64,000 bases of DNA from an uncultured Acetatifactor sp. (GTDB lineage: Bacteria > Bacillota > Clostridia > Lachnospirales > Lachnospiraceae), in assembly GCA_910577665.1 (NCBI GenBank), contig CAJTOJ010000001.1, positions 321,027-385,026 on the forward strand, in the 5' to 3' direction. The position numbers and the translations under genes were made by a program. Position 1 is the first letter of the stretch, and every line of letters starts with the position of its first letter. This document shows, one piece after another, positions 27,601 through 35,564 of the stretch. Under the pieces are notes generated by a model, which saw only the letters and a list, made by a program, of their open reading frames with translations, made no database searches and was not told the origin of the DNA.

Positions 27601-28195
27601 CCAGCTCAGAGAGAATATCATTCACCCGCACCAGATTCTGTTTCTCATTCTCCAGCTTCACCTGGGCCGCTGCCTTCCGGCGTTTGAACTTCACAATCCC
27701 CGCCGCTTCATCGAACAGTTCCCGGCGCTCCTCCGGCTTGCCGCTTAAGATCTTGTCAATCTGTCCCTGGCCAATGATGGAATACCCTTCCTTACCGATA
27801 CCTGTATCATAGAACAGTTCATTCACATCCTTCAGCCTGCAGGGACTTCCGTTGATCAGATATTCACTTTCTCCGGAACGGTAGATCCGCCTGGCCACCG
27901 TCACTTCATCAAAGTCTATGGCGAGCTGATGGTCGGCATTGTCCAGGGTAATCGCCACATAAGCATAGCTCAAGGGCTTCCTGTTCTCTGTCCCCGAGAA
28001 AATGACATCCTGCATACTGGCACCGCGCAGTTGCTTCACACGCTGTTCTCCCAGAACCCAGCGGACTGCATCCGCCACATTACTCTTACCACTGCCGTTG
28101 GGTCCCACTATCCCCGTGATGCCATTGTGAAATTGAAAATGGATCTTGTTTGCGAAGGACTTAAAGCCCTGTACCTCAATGCTTTTTAAATACAT
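24638..28195 (-). CDS. smc: Chromosome segregation ATPase SMC
   Basis: 1185 residues, full length. Walker A is GPNGSGKSN (about 32-40). Two long coiled coils flank a hinge near residues 515-640 (IKVEKKYETAIETALGGNIQ and LVPGGAISGGAFKN). The C-terminal head has the LSGGEKALTAISLLFAI signature and Walker B PFCLLDEIEAALDD. It organises and segregates chromosomes with ScpAB. Its ATG lies 20 nt inside the 3' end of rnc, so the two are translationally coupled. Confidence 0.98.
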   Translation of the reverse strand: MYLKSIEVQGFKSFANKIHFQFHNGITGIVGPNGSGKSNVADAVRWVLGEQRVKQLRGASMQDVIFSGTENRKPLSYAYVAITLDNADHQLAIDFDEVTVARRIYRSGESEYLINGSPCRLKDVNELFYDTGIGKEGYSIIGQGQIDKILSGKPEERRELFDEAAGIVKFKRRKAAAQVKLENEKQNLVRVNDILSELEKQTGPLERQAETARIYLKKKEDLKTLDVNVFLLENARLNEQLVQVEEKYGLADGELTATRQQYEGIKEEYEQGQAQLERLEETIEQARNTATDAGMMRGRLEGEKNVLKEQINSAKGSEAHLTNRRNTLQEEIGSRKKDREGLLQEKEDTDSQMQELLKESEAARTKLEEIQGQIASLNGEIESGKNTIIGELNQRATIKSKMGRFDTMMEQVNIRKAELNSRLLRAKSDEAAREESIRELEGQFEMVTEKLRQMTESEAAKEQELGEIRGILAGKDGKLRETQSAYHMEKSRLEALSNLAERYEGYGGSIKKVMEQKDKYQGIIGVVADIIKVEKKYETAIETALGGNIQNIVTDNEETAKKVIGFLKTNKLGRATFLPLTSITRPQEFKTLEALKEPGVIGVADKLVHTDERYQNVARAMLGRILVVDHVDNAVKIARKYGYGIRMVTLEGELLVPGGAISGGAFKNSSNLLGRRREIEELEKSVRKLLLQVDSINREIDETKTGRNKLRMELETLKTAIQQTSMEQNTIRLNINQTRQRMEEEVEGVASLRVEEKEIEGMILEIKGNKESILKELAHSEELEKHTQEQILVLQKELEGHRSLETESAAKVSAWELKVEKMRQTLVFKQANVDRIDGEMERSLAELDEVLQALEENRQEMERRQQNIQEIEKTITASYDAQNESENTLKETVARREELTAKQKGFFRHREELSEKMTALDKEVYRLNAQKERMEEAVESQINYMWDEYEITLSDAAAIRDETMTDLAAMKKDIASLKEQIKKLGDVNVNAIEDYRNLMERYTFLKTQHDDLVEAEKTLEGIIQELDTAMRKQFAEKFAEINREFDKVFKELFGGGKGTLELMEEEDILEAGIRIIAQPPGKKLQNMMQLSGGEKALTAISLLFAIQNLKPSPFCLLDEIEAALDDSNVGRFAKYLHKLTKNTQFIVITHRRGTMEQVDRLYGITMQEKGVSTLVSVNLIDKELT

Positions 28196-28889
28196 ATCCT
28201 CTATCCCTCAGAAGCAGAAGGGCTTTGTACGCCGCCTCCTGCTCCGCAGCCTTCTTCGTTCTTCCCTGCCCTTCTGACAGGTTCTCACCGTCCATGCGGA
28301 CAGCCACCCTGAAGAGCTTATCGTGCTCCGGCCCGCACTCCTCCAACAGTTCATAGGTAAATTCCTTCCGCATCTTCCCCTGGACCAGCTCCTGCAAGTT
28401 ACTCTTGCTGTCATAGAACAGTTGCTTGTCCTCAAGATCGGACAGAATGAAACGATTGATAAAATTCCTGGCCGCCTCCATCCCCCCATCCAGGTAGATG
28501 GCGCCGGTCACAGCCTCCATCACATCTGAGATGATACTGTCCCTGCCCCTGCCTCCGGTATTCTCTTCTCCCCTGCCAAGCAGCATGAACTGTCCCAGCT
28601 CCAAGTCCCTGGCACAGAAGGCAAGGGAAGGTTCGCATACCATGGAGGCCCTGCGCTTGGTTAGCTCCCCTTCTGTGAGATCCGGATTCTGATGGAACAG
28701 AAACTCGCTGGATACCAGTTCCAGCACCGCATCCCCAAGGAATTCCAGGCGTTCATAGTGTTTCATCTTATTGATCTTCTGCTCATTGGTGTAAGAGCTG
28801 TGTGTCAGAGCCTGCCGCAACAACAGTTCATCCTGAAACCGATACCCAATACGCTCCTGTAGCATTTTCAGTGTATATCCTTCTAACAT
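28176..28889 (-). CDS. rnc: Ribonuclease III
   Basis: 237 residues. The catalytic domain shows ERLEFLGDAVLELVSSEFLF, the RNase III signature with metal-binding acidic residues, and later DVMEAVTGAIYLDGG. A double-stranded-RNA-binding domain fills the C-terminus (NLQELVQGKMRKEFTYEL ... GRTKKAAEQEAAYKALL). It processes rRNA precursors and structured mRNAs. I chose ATG 28889 (MLEGYTLKMLQERIGYRF). The frame is open about 68 codons further upstream, but that part is Cys/Arg-rich and unlike the family. Confidence 0.96.
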   Translation of the reverse strand: MLEGYTLKMLQERIGYRFQDELLLRQALTHSSYTNEQKINKMKHYERLEFLGDAVLELVSSEFLFHQNPDLTEGELTKRRASMVCEPSLAFCARDLELGQFMLLGRGEENTGGRGRDSIISDVMEAVTGAIYLDGGMEAARNFINRFILSDLEDKQLFYDSKSNLQELVQGKMRKEFTYELLEECGPEHDKLFRVAVRMDGENLSEGQGRTKKAAEQEAAYKALLLLRDRGYVFKKH

Positions 28890-29315
28890 GTCTGTCTTCC
28901 TATCCCCTTCCAGTCCCAAAAGACCTGCTGCTTCCTCTGCGGTCCTCCCTGTCTGTGGTTCTTCCACAGGATCCGCCTGCCAAAATCCCCTGCTGCGAAG
29001 CAAAAGCGTGCTAAAGCACGCGAACATCAATCTTGTAGCGCTGCAAGCAGCAGGACATGTGGTCTTTCCTCCGCTTCGGTCGGTGCTGGTCATGCGCCAC
29101 CAACGCTGCGAACCCCAGGCGGCAAACGTCTAATGGGTGCTGGCGCATTGCCCACGGGAATCAAACAAGCAGTACGCACAGCGGACTGACTGCTGCCGTA
29201 CTGCTCTTATTCTAGACGCCGGAGGCTGTGACCTGTCACGCCTTCCATCCGCTGCCCCTGCCAGGAACCTGTCCTTCCACAGAACATCCTGTATGTTCCA
29301 ATCCCACAAGGTCAG
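28890..29315. other. Intergenic region between acpP and rnc
   Basis: About 426 nt without a supported gene. It contains a strong 16-nt hairpin (29006-29021: GCGTGCT, AA, AGCACGC) and a GC-rich stretch around 29090-29240 with no RNA family I can recognise. An in-frame extension of rnc reaches 29093 but looks non-coding. No convincing promoter was found for rnc. Confidence 0.45.
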
Positions 29316-29543
29316 TTACAGGGCATCCTTAATCAATTCCACTGCTTCTTCCACCGTGGTTATCTTCTCAGCCTTCTCAGATGGAATCTCAATATCAAAT
29401 TCTTCCTCAATGCCCATGACGATCTGATAGAGATCCAGGGAATCTGCCCCCAGGTCATCCATGAATGTAGTCTCCATGGTGATCTCATCCGGATCCACAT
29501 TCAACACTTCCGCAATCACTTTTTTCAGCTTTTCAAATTCCAT
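29316..29543 (-). CDS. acpP: Acyl carrier protein
   Basis: 75 residues, acidic. The phosphopantetheine attachment serine is in GADSLDLYQIV. It carries growing acyl chains in fatty acid synthesis. Located 18 nt downstream of plsX, whose product uses acyl-ACP; this plsX-acpP pair is common in Firmicutes. Confidence 0.97.
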   Translation of the reverse strand: MEFEKLKKVIAEVLNVDPDEITMETTFMDDLGADSLDLYQIVMGIEEEFDIEIPSEKAEKITTVEEAVELIKDAL

Positions 29544-29561
29544 TCCTGCATCCTTCCTTTC

Positions 29562-30572
29562 CTAGTCTCCCAGAACGATCTGTTCCCTTATTTTTTCATT
29601 TATATTCTGTTCCTTGAATGCTATGCACTGAAGGATAGAATTCCTGATCTCAATGGCCTTGCTGCTGCCATGGGTCTTCACCACCAGGCCGTTTAAGCCT
29701 AGCAGGGGCGCGCCGCCGTATTCTTCTGTGGAAAAGCCCTTCAGTGTTCTCTTCAAGGCAGGTTTCACCAGCATGGCACCGATTTTGGATCTTAGGTTCT
29801 CCATCATACCTCCTTTGATCTTCTTCACCAGGGCACCGCTGACCCCTTCCAGCATCTTCAGCACAATGTTGCCTGCAAATGCCTCACATACCAGCACATC
29901 AGCCACCCCGAAAGGAATATCCCTGGCCTCCACATTCCCGATGAAATGGATCTCCGGGCAGGCCTGTAGCATGGGGTAGGTCTCTTTCGTGAGGGCATTC
30001 CCCTTCTCCTCCTCCACGCCAATGTTCACCAGCCCCACTTTGGGATTCTTCACACCGATCACATGTTCCATATAGATGCTGCCCATCTTGGCAAACTGCA
30101 CAAGCTGTCCAGGCCTGGCATCCACATTGGCACCACAGTCCAGAAGCAGGCTCACTCCCTCTATATTGGGAATGACAGGGGCAAGGGGCGGTCTCTCCAC
30201 CCCCTTGATCCGGCCTACAATCACCTGGCCCCCCACAAGCACGGCACCGGTGCTGCCAGCGGACACAAAGGCATCACAGATACCTTCCTTCACCAGATAC
30301 ATTCCCTTTACAATGGAGGAATCTTTTTTCTTCCGAATCGCCATCACCGGAGGTTCCCCGGTGTCAATCACTTCCCCTGCATGTACCACTTCCATCCTGG
30401 CTGTATCGAAGGTGTACTGCTTCAGCTCCTCCTGGAGCACAGGCTCCCTTCCCACCAGAAATATCTTTACGCGCTTATCGGCATTCACTGCATCCACCGC
30501 ACCTTTTACCACCTGGCCCGGCGCATTATCCCCTCCCATGGCATCTACTGCCACATTCACCAAATCTGCCAT
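29562..30572 (-). CDS. plsX: Phosphate acyltransferase PlsX
   Basis: 336 residues. PlsX makes acyl-phosphate from acyl-ACP and phosphate, the first step of phospholipid synthesis through PlsY. Family features seen: NVAVDAMGGDNAPGQVVKGA at the N-terminus, VSAGSTGAVLVGG, LLLDCGANVDARPGQLVQFA and FAGNIVLKMLEG. It is read from its own promoter just downstream of the rpmF terminator and followed by acpP. Confidence 0.97.
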   Translation of the reverse strand: MADLVNVAVDAMGGDNAPGQVVKGAVDAVNADKRVKIFLVGREPVLQEELKQYTFDTARMEVVHAGEVIDTGEPPVMAIRKKKDSSIVKGMYLVKEGICDAFVSAGSTGAVLVGGQVIVGRIKGVERPPLAPVIPNIEGVSLLLDCGANVDARPGQLVQFAKMGSIYMEHVIGVKNPKVGLVNIGVEEEKGNALTKETYPMLQACPEIHFIGNVEARDIPFGVADVLVCEAFAGNIVLKMLEGVSGALVKKIKGGMMENLRSKIGAMLVKPALKRTLKGFSTEEYGGAPLLGLNGLVVKTHGSSKAIEIRNSILQCIAFKEQNINEKIREQIVLGD

Positions 30573-30598
30573 TGTAAGCTCCTTCCATATCTCATCTT

Positions 30599-30627
30599 AC
30601 TATACTAGACACCCTCACAAAAATCAA
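30599..30627 (-). promoter_or_regulatory. Sigma-A promoter for plsX-acpP
   Basis: Minus strand TTGATT (30627-30622), 17-nt spacer, TATAGT (30604-30599). It lies between the rpmF terminator and the plsX start, giving a leader of only about 20 nt. Confidence 0.68.
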
Positions 30628-30658
30628 GGATTATTTGGCAGTAATGCTCTGTAAACAC

Positions 30659-30692
30659 AAAAAAGGCGCTCTCTGACAGAACGCCCTTTTTT
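30659..30692 (-). terminator. Rho-independent terminator after rpmF
   Basis: On the minus strand an A tract, a stem of GGCGTTCT with AGAGCGCC (one wobble pair), then TTTTTT. It follows the rpmF stop by about 55 nt and separates DUF177-rpmF from plsX. The flanking A and T tracts could make it work in both directions. Confidence 0.85.
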
Positions 30693-30746
30693 CGCTTGTT
30701 CCCACAGGGAACTCCTAAACCCGGGATCCATGGCTCCCGAGTCTCG

Positions 30747-30926
30747 TCAGTCCACGGTGATAACCTGCTTCTTGTTATAAGAACCACATGCCTTGCAGAC
30801 CCTGTGAGGTACTGTAAGGGCACCGCACTTGCTGCACTTTACCAAGGTAGGAGCACTCATTTTCCAGTTTGCTCTCCTCTTGTCTCTTCTACTTTTGGAA
30901 GATTTATTCTTAGGACAAATAGACAT
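30747..30926 (-). CDS. rpmF: 50S ribosomal protein L32
   Basis: 59 residues. The start MSICPKNKSSKSRRDKRRAN and the zinc-ribbon cysteines KCSKCG and CKACGSYN are diagnostic. All four zinc ligands are present, so this is the zinc-containing form. A ribosome site GGAGGTGTAAC precedes ATG 30926. It starts 2 nt after the DUF177 stop; the DUF177-rpmF pair is conserved in most bacteria. Fatty-acid genes follow behind a terminator. Confidence 0.97.
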   Translation of the reverse strand: MSICPKNKSSKSRRDKRRANWKMSAPTLVKCSKCGALTVPHRVCKACGSYNKKQVITVD

Positions 30927-30928
30927 TG

Positions 30929-31456
30929 TTACACCTCCTTACTTGCATTAAAAATATCCTGTATCACTGCCATGCGGGGATCTGGCACAAATGTATCACA
31001 GCCACACTCCCTCATATTCAGGTTCTGTCCACATCTGGAACATATCCCCCTACAGTCTTCCTTGCACAGAATCTTTGCAGGCCAGTTACAAATGATTTCA
31101 TGGTACACAAAAGCTTCTACATCCAGCTGATCCCCTTCCATAAATCCCAGGTCATCCGCCTCCTCATCCTCTGTGCAGGCAGCTTCCGGTGCAACCACAA
31201 TCCGCTCAAAGGGTAAATCCAGTTCCACTGGCACATCTGTAAGGCATCTGTCGCAATGCCCTCCAAGAACCAGCTTCACCCTGCCCTTGATGCGTGCTTT
31301 CCCTGGCTCCACATTGGATAAAAGAAAGGTCACAGGTGATTTCTCCCGAATCGGAAACCCTCCCTGCCTACTCTGGAACACTTCCATCTCAAGAGGGACT
31401 TCTGCTTCCATTTCCCTGCCTTCATTTGTCAGCACATCAAATAAATGGATTAACAT
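30929..31456 (-). CDS. DUF177 (YceD-like) protein upstream of rpmF
   Basis: 175 residues of the YceD/DUF177 family. Cysteine motifs are seen at GHCDRCLTDVPVELDL and in the C-terminal CKEDCRGICSRCGQNLN with RECGCD. Related proteins take part in 23S rRNA accumulation in plants and E. coli. I chose ATG 31456 because AGGAGCTGCT precedes it; an ATG further upstream lies on top of the promoter and cannot be used from that transcript. Confidence 0.92.
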   Translation of the reverse strand: MLIHLFDVLTNEGREMEAEVPLEMEVFQSRQGGFPIREKSPVTFLLSNVEPGKARIKGRVKLVLGGHCDRCLTDVPVELDLPFERIVVAPEAACTEDEEADDLGFMEGDQLDVEAFVYHEIICNWPAKILCKEDCRGICSRCGQNLNMRECGCDTFVPDPRMAVIQDIFNASKEV

Positions 31457-31504
31457 AGCAGCTCCTATGCCGGATATTGTACAATTGTCTTTGCACACTG
31501 ATTC

Positions 31505-31533
31505 ATTATACATAGGCAAATTCGGTTTGTCAA
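31505..31533 (-). promoter_or_regulatory. Perfect-consensus sigma-A promoter for DUF177-rpmF
   Basis: Minus strand TTGACA (31533-31528), exactly 17 nt, then TATAAT (31510-31505). Both hexamers match the consensus fully. The start codon of DUF177 is about 42 nt downstream of the predicted transcription start. Confidence 0.85.
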
Positions 31534-31632
31534 CCAGAATTTATCCATAATCTTCTAAAATTACTCCCGTTCAGCCCCATGTAGTTGGCAAAACCCGCCT
31601 GTAGTACTTTCTGCTGCATTACAACTTTTTGC

Positions 31633-32703
31633 TCACAAAGCAGCACTCCCTATCACCCAGGTATTTTTGATCTGTCCATCCAGGGTTTCATATTTCCAGC
31701 TCTTACGGCTCCTGGCCACACAGTTGGGATCGTTTACCAGGAATCCCTCCTCATTATATCCGTAGATAACAATGAAATGGCCGGCAGCAGTGAAATCCCC
31801 CGGCCGCATGGAACATATGACCACCTTGCCCTGGTCAATGGCCTGCCGCAATGTCTGTTCCGACGCCTTGGGCTGGCTCACCTGCAGGCCATACAGGGCT
31901 GGCACATCCTGTAGCAATGCCCAGGCTGTACCGCTTCCGGGAACGTAATAGCCGTTGTCCAGGCTATACCGGGCGATTACGTCCGGTGTAAGCGCCTCAT
32001 TTCCCGTCAGGTAGTACAGGGCCATGGACAGGCAGACAGGGCCGCAGCCCGACAGACCGATGTTGCTCTCCTCCCCGTATTCTGCGTACCCCCATCTGGG
32101 ATCCCACTGCAGGAACAGGGGAAACGCCTGGTTTCTCTCTGCCTCTGTAAATCCTCCCTCTGCCCTTATGTCCGCGGTAAGATAGCCCTTCACAAAATCG
32201 GCCATCTCCGGATTGTTGGCAAGTGCCTCCAGCATCTTCTCCGGATAGGAGGCCCTGTTCTGATAGATATCTGCAATGGTCTCATTTTCTTCCGCCAGCT
32301 GCCGCAGACATGCCAGGATCTCTTCCCTGTCCCGTTTCACAGGCTTTGGCACCTCATCCAGGCCACACAGGCTTACATAATCTATTTCTGTCCCTCCTGT
32401 TTCTTCTCCCCTGGCATGGTACTCCGGCAGGGAGGCCTGGCCAGATATCCATTCCACAGACCGGGTCCGGCCTGTGATACCGTTCAGGATATCATTTATT
32501 TTCCTCACCTGGGACTGCAAATGGTAAAGAACAGACATCTGGAAAACCAGAAACAGCCATGTGCATATCAGAAGAATGCCAAACAGCTCCCATCTTTTCT
32601 TCCGCTTTACCCTCTTCTCCGGTTTCCGTACCGGCAAATAGTCAAAACCTGCACTGCCCCGGCTGCTTTTTACATTGCCACGTATTTCCCGATTATCTCT
32701 CAT
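31633..32703 (-). CDS. Membrane-anchored C39-like cysteine peptidase
   Basis: 356 residues. A basic N-terminus and one membrane helix (about 43-65, LFGILLICTWLFLVF) place the rest outside the cell. The C-terminal ~160 residues are C39-like: FLQWDPRWGYAEYG precedes the catalytic Cys in GLSGCGPVCLSMAL, then His in AGHFIVIYGYNEEGFLVNDP. The papain-like fold and this spacing are typical of stand-alone C39 family proteins with a presumed role in cell-wall or peptide cleavage. I chose ATG 32703, preceded by AAAGGGAAACGGAT; a GTG 21 nt upstream is an alternative. Substrate unknown. Confidence 0.87.
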   Translation of the reverse strand: MRDNREIRGNVKSSRGSAGFDYLPVRKPEKRVKRKKRWELFGILLICTWLFLVFQMSVLYHLQSQVRKINDILNGITGRTRSVEWISGQASLPEYHARGEETGGTEIDYVSLCGLDEVPKPVKRDREEILACLRQLAEENETIADIYQNRASYPEKMLEALANNPEMADFVKGYLTADIRAEGGFTEAERNQAFPLFLQWDPRWGYAEYGEESNIGLSGCGPVCLSMALYYLTGNEALTPDVIARYSLDNGYYVPGSGTAWALLQDVPALYGLQVSQPKASEQTLRQAIDQGKVVICSMRPGDFTAAGHFIVIYGYNEEGFLVNDPNCVARSRKSWKYETLDGQIKNTWVIGSAAL

Positions 32704-32867
32704 ATCCGTTTCCCTTTCACCCACACTTCTGATGGAACATACAGCCAGGCAGAACCTGCACTGGCATTTCCCTGGTACAAGTTCTATTCTATACGGATAT
32801 GTATCTCGTTTGTAAATTTAATATTAAAGTTGTACTGTCAGATTCTTAAGATTCCCTATGGAAACCC

Positions 32868-34064
32868 TTATCCCACCAGACGCACCGTCTCCCTGGCAAT
32901 GGCCAGCTCCTCGTTGGTAGGAATCACCATCACCGTAGTTTGGCTGTCCGGAGTAGAAATCACAATGTCCTGACCGCGTCTGCCGTTGGCCTCTTGATCC
33001 AGTGCAATTCCCAGATATCCCAGATATTCACAGACAAAGGTGCGCACAATACCTGCGTTCTCCCCTACCCCTGCTGTAAAGCAGATCACATCCACGCCAT
33101 TCATGGCCGCCACATAGGCCCCGATATATTTGGCTACCCGGTAACAGAATGTCTTCAGGGCACGGCTGGCATTGGCATCCCCTTTATGGTACCCGTCCTC
33201 CAGGTCGCGGAAATCAGAGGAAAGATTATCCGACAACCCCAGCACTCCCGATTTCTTGTTGAGCACAGACATGACCTCATCAATGGTCTTCCCTTCCTTA
33301 TGAGCCAGAAATTCCAGGATCGCCGGGTCAATATCGCCACAGCGGGTACCCATGATCAGCCCCTCCAGAGGGGTAAGCCCCATGGAAGTATCCACACACC
33401 TGCCATTCTTCACTGCAGAAATGCTGGCACCATTGCCCAGATGACACACTATGGTCTTCAAGTCCTCATAGTTCCTGCCAAGGACTTCGGCTGCCCTCCG
33501 GGATACGTAGGAATGGCTGGTGCCATGGAAACCATATCTTCTGATCTTATACTTTTCATAATACACAAAGGGGAGACCATACAGATATGCTTCCTCTGGC
33601 ATGGTCTGGTGGAACGCCGTGTCAAACACCCCTACCATAGGGGTATTCGGCATCAGCTTCCTACAGGCGTTGATTCCGATCAGGTTGGCCGGATTGTGCA
33701 AAGGGGCCAGGTCGTTACATTCCTCCACCGTCTGAAGCACCTCATCGGTAATGACCACGGACTGGGCGAATTTCTCCCCGCCATGTACCACCCTGTGTCC
33801 CACAGCACCGATCTCATCCAGACTCTTCACCACGCCGGTGGACGCATTGGTCAGCGCCTCTAACACCAGACGGATGGCTTCTGTGTGATCCGGCATGGGA
33901 GTAACTGTCTTCTCCTTCTCCCCTCCCTCCGGGGCGTAGGTTATCATACTGCCGTCAATGCCGATTCTCTCACAGAGACCTTTTGCCAGACACCGCTCCG
34001 ACTGCGAATCAATCAGCTGGAATTTCAAGGAAGAACTGCCACAATTAATCACCAATACTTTCAT
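32868..34064 (-). CDS. ackA: Acetate kinase
   Basis: 398 residues. Acetyl-phosphate + ADP gives acetate + ATP, the main energy-yielding end step of acetogenic fermentation. Start MKVLVINCGSSSLKFQLID has the phosphate-binding Asn and Ser; other family blocks are HRVVHGGEKFAQS, FDTAFHQTMPEEAYLYGLP, RRYGFHGTSHSYV, CHLGNGASISAVKNG and TAGVGEN. Located 75 nt downstream of pta in one unit. Confidence 0.97.
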   Translation of the reverse strand: MKVLVINCGSSSLKFQLIDSQSERCLAKGLCERIGIDGSMITYAPEGGEKEKTVTPMPDHTEAIRLVLEALTNASTGVVKSLDEIGAVGHRVVHGGEKFAQSVVITDEVLQTVEECNDLAPLHNPANLIGINACRKLMPNTPMVGVFDTAFHQTMPEEAYLYGLPFVYYEKYKIRRYGFHGTSHSYVSRRAAEVLGRNYEDLKTIVCHLGNGASISAVKNGRCVDTSMGLTPLEGLIMGTRCGDIDPAILEFLAHKEGKTIDEVMSVLNKKSGVLGLSDNLSSDFRDLEDGYHKGDANASRALKTFCYRVAKYIGAYVAAMNGVDVICFTAGVGENAGIVRTFVCEYLGYLGIALDQEANGRRGQDIVISTPDSQTTVMVIPTNEELAIARETVRLVG

Positions 34065-34105
34065 CTCTTCTGATTCCTTTCTAACTTATCTCATACTTTC
34101 TGTCA

Positions 34106-34121
34106 TGCCGCTTCGGCGGCA
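34106..34121. repeat. UUCG-type hairpin between pta and ackA
   Basis: Arms TGCCGC and GCGGCA enclose TTCG. In minus-strand RNA the loop reads CGAA. It lies in the short gap between the two acetate genes and could tune their relative expression. Same style as the palindromes at 5094, 13941 and 29006. Confidence 0.5.
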
Positions 34122-34139
34122 CAAACAAATAGAACATCT

Positions 34140-35141
34140 TCAAACAAGCTGTGCCTGCACCGCTGTCAGCGCCACCACACCTACAATGTCCTGCCAGGAA
34201 CAGCCTCTGGACAGATCATTTACAGGCTTTGCAATGCCCTGGAGCATAGGGCCGTAGGCCTCGGCACCTCCCAGGCGCTGTACCAGCTTATATCCGATAT
34301 TGCCTGCATCCAGATTGGGGAAGATGAGTACATTGGCCCTGCCCCCCACACAGCTTCCAGGTGCTTTGGACTTGGCCACGCCAGGTACCAGGGCTGCGTC
34401 CAGCTGTAATTCCCCGTCCAGGGTCAGATGGGGGTATTGTTCATGGGCAAGCCTGGTGGCTTCCACCACCTTGTCCACCATCTCATGCTTGGCACTTCCC
34501 TTGGTGGAATGGCTCAGCATGGCGATCACAGGCTTCGGTCCGATCAGGGACTTGAAGCTTCTGGCAGAAGATTCTGCAATGGCTGCCAGTTCCTCTGCAG
34601 TGGGATCCTGGTTCAGTCCGCAGTCTGCAAACAGGAATGTACCATCCTCCCCCTGATCCTTGAACTGCGTGTCCATCACAAAAAAGGCCGACACCAGCTT
34701 CACCCCGGGAGCCGTCTTTAGGATCTGAAGGGCTGGCCGCAAGGTATCTGCAGTGGAATGGCAGGCTCCGGCTACCATTCCGTCTGCATGCCCTGCCTTC
34801 ACCATCACGATGCCGAAGGTCAGGTAATCCTTTAACAGGATCTCCCTTGCTTTCTCCGGAGTCATCCCCTTGGCCTTCCTGGTCTCATACAACAGGTTCA
34901 CGTACTCTTCCAGTCTGGGGGTCTGTGCGGGATTGATCACCGTCAGGTCAGAGAGGTCCACCTCCAGCCAGCTGGCACCGTCCATGATCTTTTCTTCATT
35001 GCCGATCATGATGATGTCCGCAATTTTCTCCTCCATGATCTTCGCCGCTGCCAGCAATGTCCGCTTATCCGTGGATTCCGGCAACACGATTGTCTTCTTA
35101 TCGATCCTCGCCCTCTCCTTGATCAGATCAATATATGACAT
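34140..35141 (-). CDS. pta: Phosphate acetyltransferase
   Basis: 333 residues, the short form lacking the regulatory N-terminal domains of E. coli Pta. It converts acetyl-CoA and phosphate to acetyl-phosphate. Family blocks: KKTIVLPESTDKRTLLAA, DGMVAGACHSTADTLRPALQ, MLSHSTKGSAKHEMVDKV, GELQLDAALVPGVAKSKAPG and ANVLIFPNLDAGNIGYKLVQ. ATG 35141 follows AAAGGAGAAGGGAT; the frame reads 13 codons further upstream without a ribosome site. Promoter and a CcpA-type site lie upstream. Confidence 0.97.
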   Translation of the reverse strand: MSYIDLIKERARIDKKTIVLPESTDKRTLLAAAKIMEEKIADIIMIGNEEKIMDGASWLEVDLSDLTVINPAQTPRLEEYVNLLYETRKAKGMTPEKAREILLKDYLTFGIVMVKAGHADGMVAGACHSTADTLRPALQILKTAPGVKLVSAFFVMDTQFKDQGEDGTFLFADCGLNQDPTAEELAAIAESSARSFKSLIGPKPVIAMLSHSTKGSAKHEMVDKVVEATRLAHEQYPHLTLDGELQLDAALVPGVAKSKAPGSCVGGRANVLIFPNLDAGNIGYKLVQRLGGAEAYGPMLQGIAKPVNDLSRGCSWQDIVGVVALTAVQAQLV

Positions 35142-35280
35142 ATCCCTTCTCCTTTCCGGCAGCTTCCCTGCCATCCCCATTTTTGTGATACATTTCCGGC
35201 TATTTTTGCTTAATATCCATACAATTTGGATATCTCATGCCTTTTCACCGAACTTTTGCTTAACAAATCACGTTTTTTAT

Positions 35281-35309
35281 ATTATACTAGATATAGGGAC
35301 AAGACACAA
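35281..35309 (-). promoter_or_regulatory. Sigma-A promoter for pta-ackA
   Basis: Minus strand TTGTGT (35309-35304), 17-nt spacer, TATAAT (35286-35281). The predicted leader is about 130 nt and contains an inverted repeat at 35213-35233. Confidence 0.68.
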
Positions 35310-35389
35310 GAAGAAGATATGCGTTAATTTGTATATTTTTCAGTACACCGCCTGTTTCCCTTATTTGTTTTTTCCGATATTTCAGCGTA

Positions 35390-35403
35390 TGTAAACGCTT
35401 TCA
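35390..35403. promoter_or_regulatory. Catabolite-responsive element (cre), CcpA site
   Basis: TGTAAACGCTTTCA matches the consensus TGWAANCGNTNWCA at every position on both strands. It lies about 80 nt upstream of the pta -35. In B. subtilis CcpA activates pta and ackA from upstream cre sites, so activation of acetate overflow is the expected effect. It could also act on the divergent tmcAL. Confidence 0.75.
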
Positions 35404-35564
35404 GTGTCTGTTATTTTTTTCACATGAGTCCTTTTCATTTATTAACGTTATTACGTCATACAGAATCTATGTCCCACACAGAAGAAAAAGCCAGGTATCT
35501 CCCTGTACCACAGGGCTTCCCAAAAGGCACGGCCGTTTAGACTGTAGAAAGGCATGGTAGAACT

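Larger units (their letters stand above)
35142..35564. other. Divergent regulatory region between pta and tmcAL
   Basis: About 423 nt without a supported gene, A/T-rich. It contains the pta promoter (35281-35309), a perfect cre match (35390-35403), an inverted repeat in the pta leader (ATATCCA 35213-35219 with TGGATAT 35227-35233) and two copies of TTTTGCTTAA-like sequence in the leader. No clear promoter for tmcAL was found. Confidence 0.6.

Noticed and set aside
28890..29093. N-terminal extension of RNase III
   Set aside because: The frame is open, but the encoded part is Cys/Arg-rich, unlike the family, and the family start MLEGYTLKMLQERIGYRF has a proper ATG.
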